From: Sphingobium fontiphilum
GTDB lineage: Bacteria > Pseudomonadota > Alphaproteobacteria > Sphingomonadales > Sphingomonadaceae
Reading direction: 5' to 3'
Assembly: GCF_014196635.1 (NCBI RefSeq)
Contig: NZ_JACIEB010000001.1
Span: 682,001 to 746,000 of the forward strand
DNA length: 64,000 bases
The first letter of the stretch is position 1. The number at the start of each line of letters is the position of its first letter. A model generated the notes under the pieces. The model was not told the DNA's origin. It saw only the letters and a program-made list of their open reading frames with translations, and did not search any database. Position numbers and translations under genes: made by a program. Positions 26,401-34,205 of the stretch are shown in pieces.

Positions 26401-26941
26401 GGAAGTCGGCTTCGAACTCTACCAGTCGATGCTGGAGGATGCGATCATGGAGGCCAAGGCCGGAGGAATCCGCGCCGAAACCAGCCGCGAGGATTTCTCG
26501 CCCCAGATCGGCGTTGACGCGCCCATCCTGATCCCCGACGATTATGTGCCCGACCTTGACCTGCGCATGGGGCTTTATCGCCGCATCAACGAACTGGAGG
26601 ACAGGCAGGGGCTGGAGGCGTTCGCCGCCGAACTGATCGACCGTTTCGGCCCCCTGCCCCCGCCCACGCAGAACCTGCTGAAAATCATCGAAATCAAGCA
26701 GAACTGCGTGAAGGCCAATATCGCCAAGGTTGACGCAGGGGCCAAGGGCGCGCTGGTCAGCTTCTTCGAGGATCGCTTCCCCAATCCGCCTGGCCTCATC
26801 GCCTGGCTGCAAAGGCTGGACGGCACCGCGCGGCTGCGCCCGGACAACAAGCTGGTCGTCAACCGCAACTGGCCCGACCCGGCCGCGCGGCTGAACGGCG
26901 CGCTGCAATTGTCGAAGGGGCTGGCCAAGGTTTCTGGATAA
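23465..26941 (+). CDS. mfd: Transcription-repair coupling factor
   Basis: Mfd removes RNA polymerase stalled at DNA lesions and recruits UvrA. The 1158-residue protein shows the UvrB-homology region (PAWDCLPYDRASPS, VDLFPGG), the RNA polymerase-interaction domain (LTPGDLVVHRDHGIGRYEGL) and translocase motifs Walker A (CGDVGFGKTEVALRAA), DEEQRFGV, TATPIPRTLQMA and QLRGRVGRSK. The C-terminal D7 domain follows. Full length, no breaks. The ATG at 23465 is preceded by GACGAGCGACAAGAC with weak ribosome-binding character; an ATG at 23435 is less likely. Confidence 0.98.
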   Translation: MTDFQKIQRADAPLTLSGVPAGFQPWLLADIARAAFGSGKRRVLFVAPDDALMRAVADTAHYFAPEIAMIEIPAWDCLPYDRASPSLNAASARLAGLHALQAAPSGPQLVVTTINALSQRTLTPFRVRQLVAKLAPKERIAISRLAEMLQANGYVRTDTVHDRGEFAIRGGIVDLFPGGEEQPLRLDFFGDEIETVRSFDPADQRTTGSVDGFTLLPASEALLDEDTIKRFRGRYREIFGATATGDPLYQAVSEGRRLAGMEHWLPLFEERLAPLTDHLDAGTVIVCDHGVAGAAEARFDAITDYHANRVQAKSGDPGAYRPLEPSALYLGMEDWRTLTTDWPIHATTPFHEPESAAVIDFGVDGPRDFAPERAQNANVYEAVGKHVGALQRQKKRVVIASYSAGARERLSGLLLDHGVKRLAAADDWQEALGIAAGGSVTLIVLPLDHGFTAPDVAVLTEQDMLGDRLVRRARRKKSADAFLQELATLTPGDLVVHRDHGIGRYEGLTQIPVAKAAHDCVALEYAGGDKLYVPVENLEVLSRYGSDSDGVALDRLGGEAWQRRKARMKERIREIAGELLKTAAQRALRAASVAEPDAAGYPAFVDRFPYQETEDQDRAIGDVIDDLGAGKPMDRLVCGDVGFGKTEVALRAAFVAAMAGMQVVVICPTTLLARQHHMNFVERFRGFPINIGRLSRLVPDKEAKAVKAGLADGTIDIVVGTHALLTKGIGFKRLGLVIVDEEQRFGVTHKERLKGLKTDVHVLTLTATPIPRTLQMAMSGLRELSVIQTPPVDRLAVRTYIMPWDGVVIREALLREHYRGGQSFFVVPRISDLTEIEEYLRTEVPEVRPVVAHGQMSATEVEERMSAFYDKRYDVLLSTTIVESGLDIPSANTLIIHRADRFGLAQLYQLRGRVGRSKTRAYAYFTTSPNRVITETAEKRLKVLSDLDTLGAGFQLASHDLDIRGAGNLVGDEQSGHIKEVGFELYQSMLEDAIMEAKAGGIRAETSREDFSPQIGVDAPILIPDDYVPDLDLRMGLYRRINELEDRQGLEAFAAELIDRFGPLPPPTQNLLKIIEIKQNCVKANIAKVDAGAKGALVSFFEDRFPNPPGLIAWLQRLDGTARLRPDNKLVVNRNWPDPAARLNGALQLSKGLAKVSG

Positions 26942-26986
26942 ACCAGTCCTTGTCATCCGCACGGCCCCGGTCCTACCCTGTCCGCC

Positions 26987-28594
26987 ATGGAAGAGACATG
27001 GGATGCCGTCATCATCGGCGGCGGGCATAACGGGCTGGTCTGCGCCTTCTACCTCGCGCGGGCGGGCTATCGCGTCTGCATCCTCGAACGGCGGGCCGTG
27101 GTCGGGGGCGCGGCGGTGACGGAGGAATTCGCGCCCGGTTTCCGCAATTCGGTCGCCAGCTACACCGTCAGCCTGCTTCAGCCCAAGGTGATCCGCGACA
27201 TGCGCCTCGCCGATCATGGCTATCGCGTGATTGAACGGCCGGTCAGCAATTTCCTGCCCCTGCCCGGCGGCGATCATCTGATGCTGGGCGGCGGTCTTGC
27301 CCGCACCCAGGCCGAATTCGCTCGGTTCAGCGCGCGGGACGCCGCTGCGCTTCCCGCTTATCATGCCGCGTTGGAACGGGTGGCGAATGTCCTGCGCGAC
27401 CTCATCCTGCGCGCCCCGCCGTCCTTGAACGGCGGCCTCGCCTCGCTGCTCGACTTCGCGCGCCAGAGCCGTCTCGCCCGGCGATTGCCGCCTGAGGGGC
27501 AGGCCGACCTCATCGACCTGTTCGCGGGATCGGCGAGCGCCTTCCTGTCGCGCTGGTTTGAAAGCGATCCGGTCAAGGCCGCTTTCGGTTTCGACTCCGT
27601 CGTCGGCAACTATGCCTCCCCCGAAACGCCGGGCAGCGCCTATGTCCTGCTCCACCATGTCTTTGGCGAGGTGAACGGGAACAGGGGCGCATGGGGCCAT
27701 GTCGTCGGCGGCATGGGGTCGATCACCCGGATCATGGCCGATGTGGTGCGCGCCATGGGCGTTTCCATCCGGCTGGAATCGCCCGTCGAACAGGTGCTGG
27801 TCGACGGCGGCCGGGCGGTCGGCGTGCGGCTGGAGGGGGGCGGGGAAGTCTTCGCCCGACGAGTCATCGCCAATGTCGGGCCAAAACTGCTCTATCAGCG
27901 GCTGATGAACCCTGCCGATCTGCCCGGCGATTTCCTGTCCCGCATCCGCGCTTTCACCGCCGGGTCCGGCACATTCCGCATGAATGTGGCGCTCGACGCC
28001 CTGCCCGATTTCGCCTGCCTGCCCGGCGCTGGCGACCATCATCGCTCCGGCGTCATCATCGCGCCCAGCCTGTCCTATATGGACCGCGCCTTCACCGATG
28101 CGAAGCGCGAGGGGTGGTCGCGCGAACCGATTGTCGAAATGCTGATCCCCTCGACCGTGGACGACAGCCTCGCCCCGCCCGGATGCCATGTCGCCAGCCT
28201 GTTCTGCCAGCAATTCGCGCCGCAATTGCCCGACGGCCGCGATTGGGACGATGAACGGGAAGCGGCGGCCGACCATGTCATCGCCACGGTCGACGCCCAT
28301 GCGCCGGGCTTTGCACGGTCGGTCGTCGGGCGGCAGATTTTGTCGCCGCTCGATCTGGAGCGCAGCTTCGGCCTGATCGGCGGCGACATCATGCATGGCC
28401 ACATGACGCTGAACCAGATGTGGGCGGCGCGGCCGCTGCTGGGCCATGGCGCCTATCGCGGGCCGGTAAAGGGCCTCTATATGTGCGGGGCGGGCACGCA
28501 TCCGGGCGGCGGCGTAACCGGCGCGCCGGGGCATAATGCGGCGCGCGCGGTGCTCACGGACGCAACCATGCCGGCGCGCTGGCGCGGACGATAG
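26987..28594 (+). CDS. FAD-dependent oxidoreductase, phytoene-desaturase/PYROXD2-like
   Basis: The 535-residue protein has the Rossmann dinucleotide site DAVIIGGGHNGLVCAFYLARAGYRVCILERRAVVGGAAVTEE near the N-terminus. The C-terminal FAD motif is YMCGAGTHPGGGVTGAPGHNAARAVL. This pattern defines the NAD(P)/FAD-dependent oxidoreductases related to carotenoid desaturases and human PYROXD2; the substrate is unknown. No carotenoid genes are nearby. It starts 45 bp after mfd. The reading is intact from end to end. Confidence 0.9.
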   Translation: MEETWDAVIIGGGHNGLVCAFYLARAGYRVCILERRAVVGGAAVTEEFAPGFRNSVASYTVSLLQPKVIRDMRLADHGYRVIERPVSNFLPLPGGDHLMLGGGLARTQAEFARFSARDAAALPAYHAALERVANVLRDLILRAPPSLNGGLASLLDFARQSRLARRLPPEGQADLIDLFAGSASAFLSRWFESDPVKAAFGFDSVVGNYASPETPGSAYVLLHHVFGEVNGNRGAWGHVVGGMGSITRIMADVVRAMGVSIRLESPVEQVLVDGGRAVGVRLEGGGEVFARRVIANVGPKLLYQRLMNPADLPGDFLSRIRAFTAGSGTFRMNVALDALPDFACLPGAGDHHRSGVIIAPSLSYMDRAFTDAKREGWSREPIVEMLIPSTVDDSLAPPGCHVASLFCQQFAPQLPDGRDWDDEREAAADHVIATVDAHAPGFARSVVGRQILSPLDLERSFGLIGGDIMHGHMTLNQMWAARPLLGHGAYRGPVKGLYMCGAGTHPGGGVTGAPGHNAARAVLTDATMPARWRGR

Positions 28595-28642
28595 GATGAT
28601 GGGCGGACCTTGCGACCAAAGCGCGCGAGGCCCGCCCCTTCG

Positions 28643-28798
28643 TCAAAGACCCAGACGGTTCCAGAATTCGTCCGGCGCCATGGCGACAGCAGGGGCCGCC
28701 GGACGATTGCCATATGTCCAGGATGAATGCGGAACATGGTCGCGCCGCGGTTTCGGCTGGCGGCGACGACGAATAAGGGGAGCAGCTCTGGTCATCAT
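28643..28798 (-). CDS. Short basic hypothetical protein (51 residues)
   Basis: A 51-residue frame starts MMTRAAPLIRRRRQPKPRR and ends MAPDEFWNRLGL. AAGGA lies 5 bp before the ATG, a good ribosome-binding site. The frame fills the space between the FAD oxidoreductase (convergent) and DUF2093. The basic N-terminus and the aromatic-acidic tail (PDEFWNRLGL) look like a real small protein rather than random sequence, but I do not recognise a family. No signal peptide or membrane segment. Confidence 0.5.
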   Translation of the reverse strand: MMTRAAPLIRRRRQPKPRRDHVPHSSWTYGNRPAAPAVAMAPDEFWNRLGL

Positions 28799-29011
28799 CA
28801 ACATCCTTTCATGTCCATGGGGAACACGAAACCATGCGTTGACGCGTCGGGCCCGTGCGCTTTAGCCGTTGGTGACGCGGAGCAAGCTGACATCCTTCAA
28901 AAGCCGCGGAGCGAAACGCTCACGGATATATCTATTCATTGGGTTGATTATTGGAAGCCAGCGATGCTTGGCCGGGCCGCAGAAAAACTATGCGCGGCCA
29001 AGCCAGCGGCG

Positions 29012-29227
29012 TCAGGCTTCGTCAGCGTCCCGATGGCGCAGCATGGCCTGCGTCGCTTCCGGCGCGCCGCGATAGGCCTCCTGCAGCGCCTCGCTCCAAT
29101 AGGTCAATATATCGAGGTCGATCCGCTCGCCCGACACGGCGCACAGCACGAACTGGCCGGGCTTGATGACTTCGAAATGGGGCGTGCCATAACGGATTTT
29201 GGCCAGCCCCGGAATATCCGCCGCCAT
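29012..29227 (-). CDS. DUF2093 domain protein
   Basis: The 71-residue protein MAADIPGLAKIRYGTPHFEVIKPGQFVLCAVSGERIDLDILTYWSEALQEAYRGAPEAT matches DUF2093, short alphaproteobacterial proteins with a CxVSGxxI...L.YWS...QEAY core. Function unknown. Its ATG directly follows the stop of the nitronate monooxygenase-like gene (TGAATG), so the two are translationally linked. Confidence 0.88.
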   Translation of the reverse strand: MAADIPGLAKIRYGTPHFEVIKPGQFVLCAVSGERIDLDILTYWSEALQEAYRGAPEATQAMLRHRDADEA

Positions 29228-30673
29228 TCAGTCCCCCGTCAGGATGCGATCGACCAGTTGCTTGACCGTGGGAACAAAGCCGTTGGAATAGAAAGGATCC
29301 TGCTTGAACTTGTAGGCGGCATGGCCCGCGAAGAGCAGATTTTCGTCCAGATCGCCGCCATGGACCGAATTCTGCAACGATTTCTGGATGCAGAAGCTGC
29401 GCGGATCGGCCAGACGACCGGTCGAGTTGGTCTCGCTGTCCATCCAGCTCGAAAAGGCGCATTGCGACAGGCAGCCCATGCAATCCGTCTGATCCTTGCG
29501 GATTTCGTCGCGCTCCTCGATGCCCACGAACACCAGCGTATTGTCGGGCGTCTTGAGGGCGGAAACAAAGCCCTGACCCACCCATTCGCGGGCGCGCATC
29601 AGGTCGCCGCGCGTCACCCAGAAATTCTTGCCTTTCACGCCCGCGTCCAGTTGGTGCGTATGGTCGCCCGCCTGTTCGGTGCTGAAGGGAATCTGGCGTT
29701 CCGAACGCGCCTCCAGGCTGCGCAGGAAGGGATTGCGGATGGCCGAGCTGTAAAAGCCGGTGGGCGAGAATTTGTGCAGCAGCACGTCGCCCGGCTCCAG
29801 TTGCATCAGCCGGTCTTTCCAAGCCTGCGGGATCGGGCTTTCCTGCGTCAGCAGCGGGCGGGTGCCAAACTGGAACATGATCGATCCGAGTTCGGGATTG
29901 TCGATCCAGTCGTTCCAGTCCTTCAGCGCCCAGACGCCGCCCGCCATGACGATCGGGACATCATCGGCAATGCCGCCCTCGCGCATGGTGGCGCGCAGGT
30001 CGCGGACGCGGGGATAGGGGTCTTGCGGCGCACGCGGATCTTCCGCATTGGACAGGCCATTATGACCGCCCGCCAGCCAGGGATCTTCATAGACCACCGC
30101 CGCCAGCCATTCGGACGCCTTGGAATAGGCGCGCTTCCACAGCGCGCGGAACGCGCGGCCAGACGAGACGATCGGCAGATAGCTGACGCCATAGGAAGCG
30201 GCGATTTCGGACAGTTTGTAGGGCATGCCCGCGCCGCAGGTGACGCCCGCCACCATGCCGCGCGTCTTTTCCAGAACGCCGTGCAGCACCCGCTGGGCGC
30301 CGCCCATTTCCCACAGCACGTTGATGTTGATCGCGCCCTTGCCGCCCGCGATCTCGAACGCGCGCTTCACCTGTTCGACGGCGCCGTCAATGGCGTAGGC
30401 GATCAGTTCTTCATGCCGGTCGCGGCGGGTGCGGCCATGGTAGATTTGCGGGATGATGTTGCCCATCGAGTCGTAACTGTCGGCGTTGACGGCTGAGACC
30501 GTGCCGATGCCGCCCGCCGCCGCCCATGCCCCCGAACTGGCATGGTTCGATACCGCGACGCCCTTGCCCCCTTCGACCAGCGGCCACACTTCGCGGCCAC
30601 CATAGACGATGGGCTTCAACCCCTTGAACAACGACTTCTCCCAAGCATGACCCGACGCCACCCATGTGGCCAA
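29228..30673 (-). CDS. Nitronate monooxygenase-like FMN oxidoreductase
   Basis: The 481-residue protein is a TIM-barrel flavoenzyme of the nitronate monooxygenase/2-nitropropane dioxygenase family: NHASSGAWAAAGGIGTVSAVNADSYDSMGN, GVTCGAGMPYKL, VPIVMAGGVWALKD and SIMFQFGTRPLLT. It differs from classic NMOs in a C-terminal extension of about 130 residues with a Cys cluster (CMGCLSQC, about residue 393) that could hold iron-sulfur or zinc. No ATG is in frame at the start: TTG at 30673 gives MATWVASGHAWEKSLF and a GTG four codons later is also possible. The glycosyltransferase gene lies 53 bp upstream and DUF2093 follows without a gap. Confidence 0.85.
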   Translation of the reverse strand: MATWVASGHAWEKSLFKGLKPIVYGGREVWPLVEGGKGVAVSNHASSGAWAAAGGIGTVSAVNADSYDSMGNIIPQIYHGRTRRDRHEELIAYAIDGAVEQVKRAFEIAGGKGAININVLWEMGGAQRVLHGVLEKTRGMVAGVTCGAGMPYKLSEIAASYGVSYLPIVSSGRAFRALWKRAYSKASEWLAAVVYEDPWLAGGHNGLSNAEDPRAPQDPYPRVRDLRATMREGGIADDVPIVMAGGVWALKDWNDWIDNPELGSIMFQFGTRPLLTQESPIPQAWKDRLMQLEPGDVLLHKFSPTGFYSSAIRNPFLRSLEARSERQIPFSTEQAGDHTHQLDAGVKGKNFWVTRGDLMRAREWVGQGFVSALKTPDNTLVFVGIEERDEIRKDQTDCMGCLSQCAFSSWMDSETNSTGRLADPRSFCIQKSLQNSVHGGDLDENLLFAGHAAYKFKQDPFYSNGFVPTVKQLVDRILTGD

Positions 30674-30725
30674 AAACCATTCCTAGCAGCTTTCCGCCGC
30701 CGTTACGAACGCTTGGGGGCGCGCG

Positions 30726-31868
30726 TTAGCGGAAAATATCGGGTCTGGCCAGTGCTTCGCCATAAAGACGGGCATAGGCGTCGACCATTGCGCGCTCGGT
30801 AAAGTCCCGCTCCGCCCGCGCCCGGTTGGCGGCGCCCAAATGACGACGCAGCCCCTCATCCGCCGCCAGCCTCCCCAGCGCATCGGCAAGGCCATCGGCT
30901 CCCGACACGATAAACGGCCGGTTTTCCGTCGCCACCATATTGGCGACGTCGCCGACATCGGTCGACGCCACCGGCAGGCCCGCCGCCATGGCCTCCACCA
31001 GCGAGATGGGAAATTGTTCGCTGTCCGACGACAGCGCGAATATGTCGAACACGCCGACGAACCTCCAGGGATCGGCCATGAAACCAGCCATATGAAGGTC
31101 ATCCAGGCCCAAAGCCCGCGCCTCGCGCATGATCGAGTCGCGTTCCTCGCCCTCCCCTACGACAACGAGTTGCAGGCGGTGCTTGTGCTGCGCGACGGCG
31201 CGCACCAGCCGCCGGATATTCTTGACCGGGCGCAGTCCCGCCAATGTGCCGACGATCAGCTTGCCCCGCGACCGGACAAGCCCCGGAATGGCATCCGGCG
31301 CGGGCTGCATGGCATAATGGTCGACGTCGATGCCGTTGCGGATCAGGCGCAGGCGCGAAGTCGGCTGACGCCAGGCGCGCAGCGCGATCCCCTCCAGCAC
31401 GACAGACGGCACGACCAGCGCATGGACCCGCGCCAGCCCGAACCGGCGATACAGGTTTCGCCGGGTCTTCAGCCGGTCCACCTCGTCGATGTTGAAACCG
31501 TCCTCATGGTGGATGAGCGGCGGCAAATTCAGGGACCGCTTGAACAGGCGGTGGGCCACCACCCCATCCATGGCGCCCCAGTTATAACTGAGGATCAGGT
31601 CATATTCCGCCATGAATGTCGCGATGGCGCGCAGACGCGACAGCCGCATTGGCCCGATCAGCGGCACATCGGCAGGATAGTCCACCGCCACGGCCGCATC
31701 GATGGCGGCCCGCGCGCCCATATCGCCTGGCACGCCGCTCACTATGCTGTGCCGGGCCCGGTCGCCCCACACATTCATCAGGCGGATGGCGCGGGCCTCC
31801 TTGCCGCCCAGCGAAAAACTGCTGTGCAGATGGAGCAGCCGCGCGGGCCGCACGGCCGCATCAGCCAT
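30726..31868 (-). CDS. Glycosyltransferase family 4-like
   Basis: The 380-residue protein has a GT-B fold: N-terminal LHLHSSFSLGGKEARAIRLMNVWGD, a middle LIRNGIDVDHYAMQP and a C-terminal donor domain with LIVGTLAGLRPVKNIRRLVRA, EGEERDSIM and DIFALSSDSEQFPISLVEAMAAGLPVASTDVGDVANMV. The last block is the EX7E-type motif of GT4 enzymes. It transfers a sugar from a nucleotide donor to an unknown acceptor. The ATG at 31868 overlaps the end of the upstream alpha/beta hydrolase by 8 bp, so the two are coupled. Confidence 0.88.
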   Translation of the reverse strand: MADAAVRPARLLHLHSSFSLGGKEARAIRLMNVWGDRARHSIVSGVPGDMGARAAIDAAVAVDYPADVPLIGPMRLSRLRAIATFMAEYDLILSYNWGAMDGVVAHRLFKRSLNLPPLIHHEDGFNIDEVDRLKTRRNLYRRFGLARVHALVVPSVVLEGIALRAWRQPTSRLRLIRNGIDVDHYAMQPAPDAIPGLVRSRGKLIVGTLAGLRPVKNIRRLVRAVAQHKHRLQLVVVGEGEERDSIMREARALGLDDLHMAGFMADPWRFVGVFDIFALSSDSEQFPISLVEAMAAGLPVASTDVGDVANMVATENRPFIVSGADGLADALGRLAADEGLRRHLGAANRARAERDFTERAMVDAYARLYGEALARPDIFR

Positions 31869-32733
31869 TGGCGCGCACACGTTCCAGCAGACGGTCGATC
31901 GCGGCAATCGCCTCGGGTTCGTCCAGCGCCGGGGCGTGCCCCACATCGGGCACGGTCGCGATTTCCGCATTCGGGCCGATTTCGCGCCCCATTCTCTCGG
32001 CCGTCTCGGCGCTCAGCAGGTCGGACAGGGCGCCGCGCAGCACCAGCGTCGGCGCACGGCCGAAAGCAGGCATAACCGGCCACATGTCGACCACCGCATC
32101 ATTGCCGGCGGCGCGGAGCGGATCGGCTATCCGCATGTCATAATCGAGCACGATGCGCCCGGCATTGTTCAGCCGATAAAGCCGCTTGGCCATCGCCAGC
32201 CATTGGTCGAGGCCATAGCGCGGAAACGCGTCGCGATTTGCTTCCTCCAGCGCACGAGCGGCATGAACCCAACTGGGGTGCGTGCTCCCGACGCCGACAT
32301 AGCTGCGGATGCGATCAAGCCCCTTTTCCTCAATCACCGGACCGACATCGTTCAGCACCGTGCCCGCCAGCCATTCCGGATGGGTCGCGGCGATCAACAT
32401 GCCGATGACGCCGCCCAGCGACGTGCCGACCAGCACGAAGCGCGATATGGCGAGATCGGCCAGCAGGCGGCTGACATCCTGAAGATAGGTCAGCGGCACA
32501 TAGGTCATCGGATCCTTGGCATAGGCGCTTTCCGCGCGCCCCCGCAAATCGGGGCAGATCAGCCGCCATTCCCCGGCCAGTCGACCGGCCAGCATTTCGA
32601 AATCGCGCGCATTGCGGGTCAGGCCGGGCAGGCACAAAATGGGCGGTCGACCGTCTTCCCCACCCGCATAATCGCGGTAATGCAGGCGAAGGCCATCGGG
32701 CGACCACCAATATCCGTCTTTGAACAGACTCAA
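31861..32733 (-). CDS. Alpha/beta hydrolase
   Basis: The serine hydrolase has the nucleophile elbow GTSLGG (FVLVGTSLGGVIGML), the oxyanion region ILCLPGLTRNARDF, an acidic residue near LVLRGALSDLL and a C-terminal catalytic His at VPDVGHAPALDEPEAI. The substrate is unknown. The best start is TTG at 32733 (MSLFKDGYWWSPDGL), because AGGAAGGA lies 6-8 bp upstream. An ATG at 32772 would extend it 13 residues and share a CATG tetramer with the divergent selO start. The C-terminus overlaps the glycosyltransferase by 8 bp. Confidence 0.88.
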   Translation of the reverse strand: MSLFKDGYWWSPDGLRLHYRDYAGGEDGRPPILCLPGLTRNARDFEMLAGRLAGEWRLICPDLRGRAESAYAKDPMTYVPLTYLQDVSRLLADLAISRFVLVGTSLGGVIGMLIAATHPEWLAGTVLNDVGPVIEEKGLDRIRSYVGVGSTHPSWVHAARALEEANRDAFPRYGLDQWLAMAKRLYRLNNAGRIVLDYDMRIADPLRAAGNDAVVDMWPVMPAFGRAPTLVLRGALSDLLSAETAERMGREIGPNAEIATVPDVGHAPALDEPEAIAAIDRLLERVRANG

Positions 32734-32770
32734 CCTTGATCCTTCCTGCCTGACACCCCCATATCGCGCC

Positions 32771-34165
32771 ATGCACAATTCCCCGCAAGCTGCCAAATAT
32801 ATCCCGGCTCGGGACATCCTCGCCCTTGAACAGGACGTCGCCGATGCGGTGTCGCCTCAGCCCTTTCCCCAACATATATTGCGATTCCGTAATGATCGGG
32901 CGGCGTCGACGGTGGGGCTGGCCCATCTGGACGATGGCCGGTGGATCGAACATTTCGGCCGTTTCGCGCCCCTGCCGGACAATCTGCCGCACCCCCTGGC
33001 CCTGCGTTACCATGGTCACCAGTTCCGTCACTATAATCCCGACATTGGCGATGGCCGGGGGTTTCTGTTCGCCCAGTTGCGCGACGGCGGCGGGCGGCTG
33101 ATGGATCTGGGCACCAAAGGGTCCGGCCAGACGCCCCATAGCCGCTCTGGCGACGGCCGCCTGACGCTGAAGGGCGCGGTGCGGGAAATATTGGCGACCG
33201 AAATGCTGGAGGCGCTGGGCGTCAACACCTCCCGGACTTTTTCGGTCATCGAAACCGGCGAGGCGCTGGAGCGGCATGACGAGCCGTCACCCACCCGTTC
33301 GGCGGTGCTGGTGCGGCTCAGCCACTCGCACATGCGCATCGGCACCTTCCAGCGCGCCGCCTATCTGGGCGATGTCCCCTTGCTGGAACGGCTGGTCGAT
33401 TATGCCCTCACCCGCCTCTACGGCGAAACGCCCGGCGACAATCCGCCCGCGCAACTGCTGGGCCGGGTGGTCGAACGCACGGCCGACCTTGCCGCCAGCT
33501 ATATGGTCGCCGGCTTCGTTCATGGCGTGCTCAACAGCGACAATATCAACGTCACCGGCGAAAGCTTCGATTATGGCCCGTGGCGCTTCACCCCGCGCTG
33601 GGACAATGGCTTCACCGCCGCCTATTTCGATCATCAGGGGCTTTACGCCTTCGGGCGCCAGGCCGAAGCCATTCATTGGGACGTCGCGCAACTGGCGGTG
33701 TCGCTGCGCCCGCTGGTGGAGGCCCCGCCGCTGATCGCTGAGCTGGAACGCTTCCCAGCCCTTTACGCCGATGCCCTGACGCGGCGCTTTGCCTGGCGAC
33801 TGGGCATTGTGGCGGCCGACGATGGCGCGGCGCTGGTCGAGGCCGCCGTCATCGCCATGGCGGCGACAGCCACGCCGATCGACCGTTTCTTCATGGACTG
33901 GCGCGGCGGCGCGGCGCGCGATCCCGCCGCCTATGCCGACGACAACTGGTCGCCCCTGCGCGACATTTTGGCCAAGGCGCAGCCGGTTGACGACGGCGCG
34001 CATCCCTATTGGGGCGACCCCGCCCCCTGTTCCATGCATATAGAGGAGGTCGAAGCGATCTGGGCCGCGATCGACGAGCGCGACGATTGGGCGCCGCTTG
34101 ACGCCAAGGTCGCCGCCATTCGCCGCATGGGCGCCGCTCACGGGCCAGCGCCCGCCATTCCCTGA
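32771..34165 (+). CDS. selO: Protein adenylyltransferase SelO (YdiU/UPF0061)
   Basis: SelO is a pseudokinase-fold enzyme that transfers AMP to proteins, linked to redox stress. The 464-residue protein has the conserved ALRYHGHQFRHYNPDIGDGRGFLFAQLRDGGGRLMDLGTKGSGQTP and LTRLSHSHMRIGTFQR-like core (LVRLSHSHMRIGTFQRAAYL). Then come SYMVAGFVHGVLNSDNINVTGESFDYGPW (catalytic loop) and FTAAYFDHQGLYAFGRQ. Slightly shorter than E. coli SelO; the C-terminal part is reduced. The chosen ATG at 32771 overlaps by one base the alternative start of the divergent hydrolase. Confidence 0.93.
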   Translation: MHNSPQAAKYIPARDILALEQDVADAVSPQPFPQHILRFRNDRAASTVGLAHLDDGRWIEHFGRFAPLPDNLPHPLALRYHGHQFRHYNPDIGDGRGFLFAQLRDGGGRLMDLGTKGSGQTPHSRSGDGRLTLKGAVREILATEMLEALGVNTSRTFSVIETGEALERHDEPSPTRSAVLVRLSHSHMRIGTFQRAAYLGDVPLLERLVDYALTRLYGETPGDNPPAQLLGRVVERTADLAASYMVAGFVHGVLNSDNINVTGESFDYGPWRFTPRWDNGFTAAYFDHQGLYAFGRQAEAIHWDVAQLAVSLRPLVEAPPLIAELERFPALYADALTRRFAWRLGIVAADDGAALVEAAVIAMAATATPIDRFFMDWRGGAARDPAAYADDNWSPLRDILAKAQPVDDGAHPYWGDPAPCSMHIEEVEAIWAAIDERDDWAPLDAKVAAIRRMGAAHGPAPAIP

Positions 34166-34205
34166 ACCCCTTTCAAACCCGCATTTTTTCGGCCATAGCA
34201 AGCCC

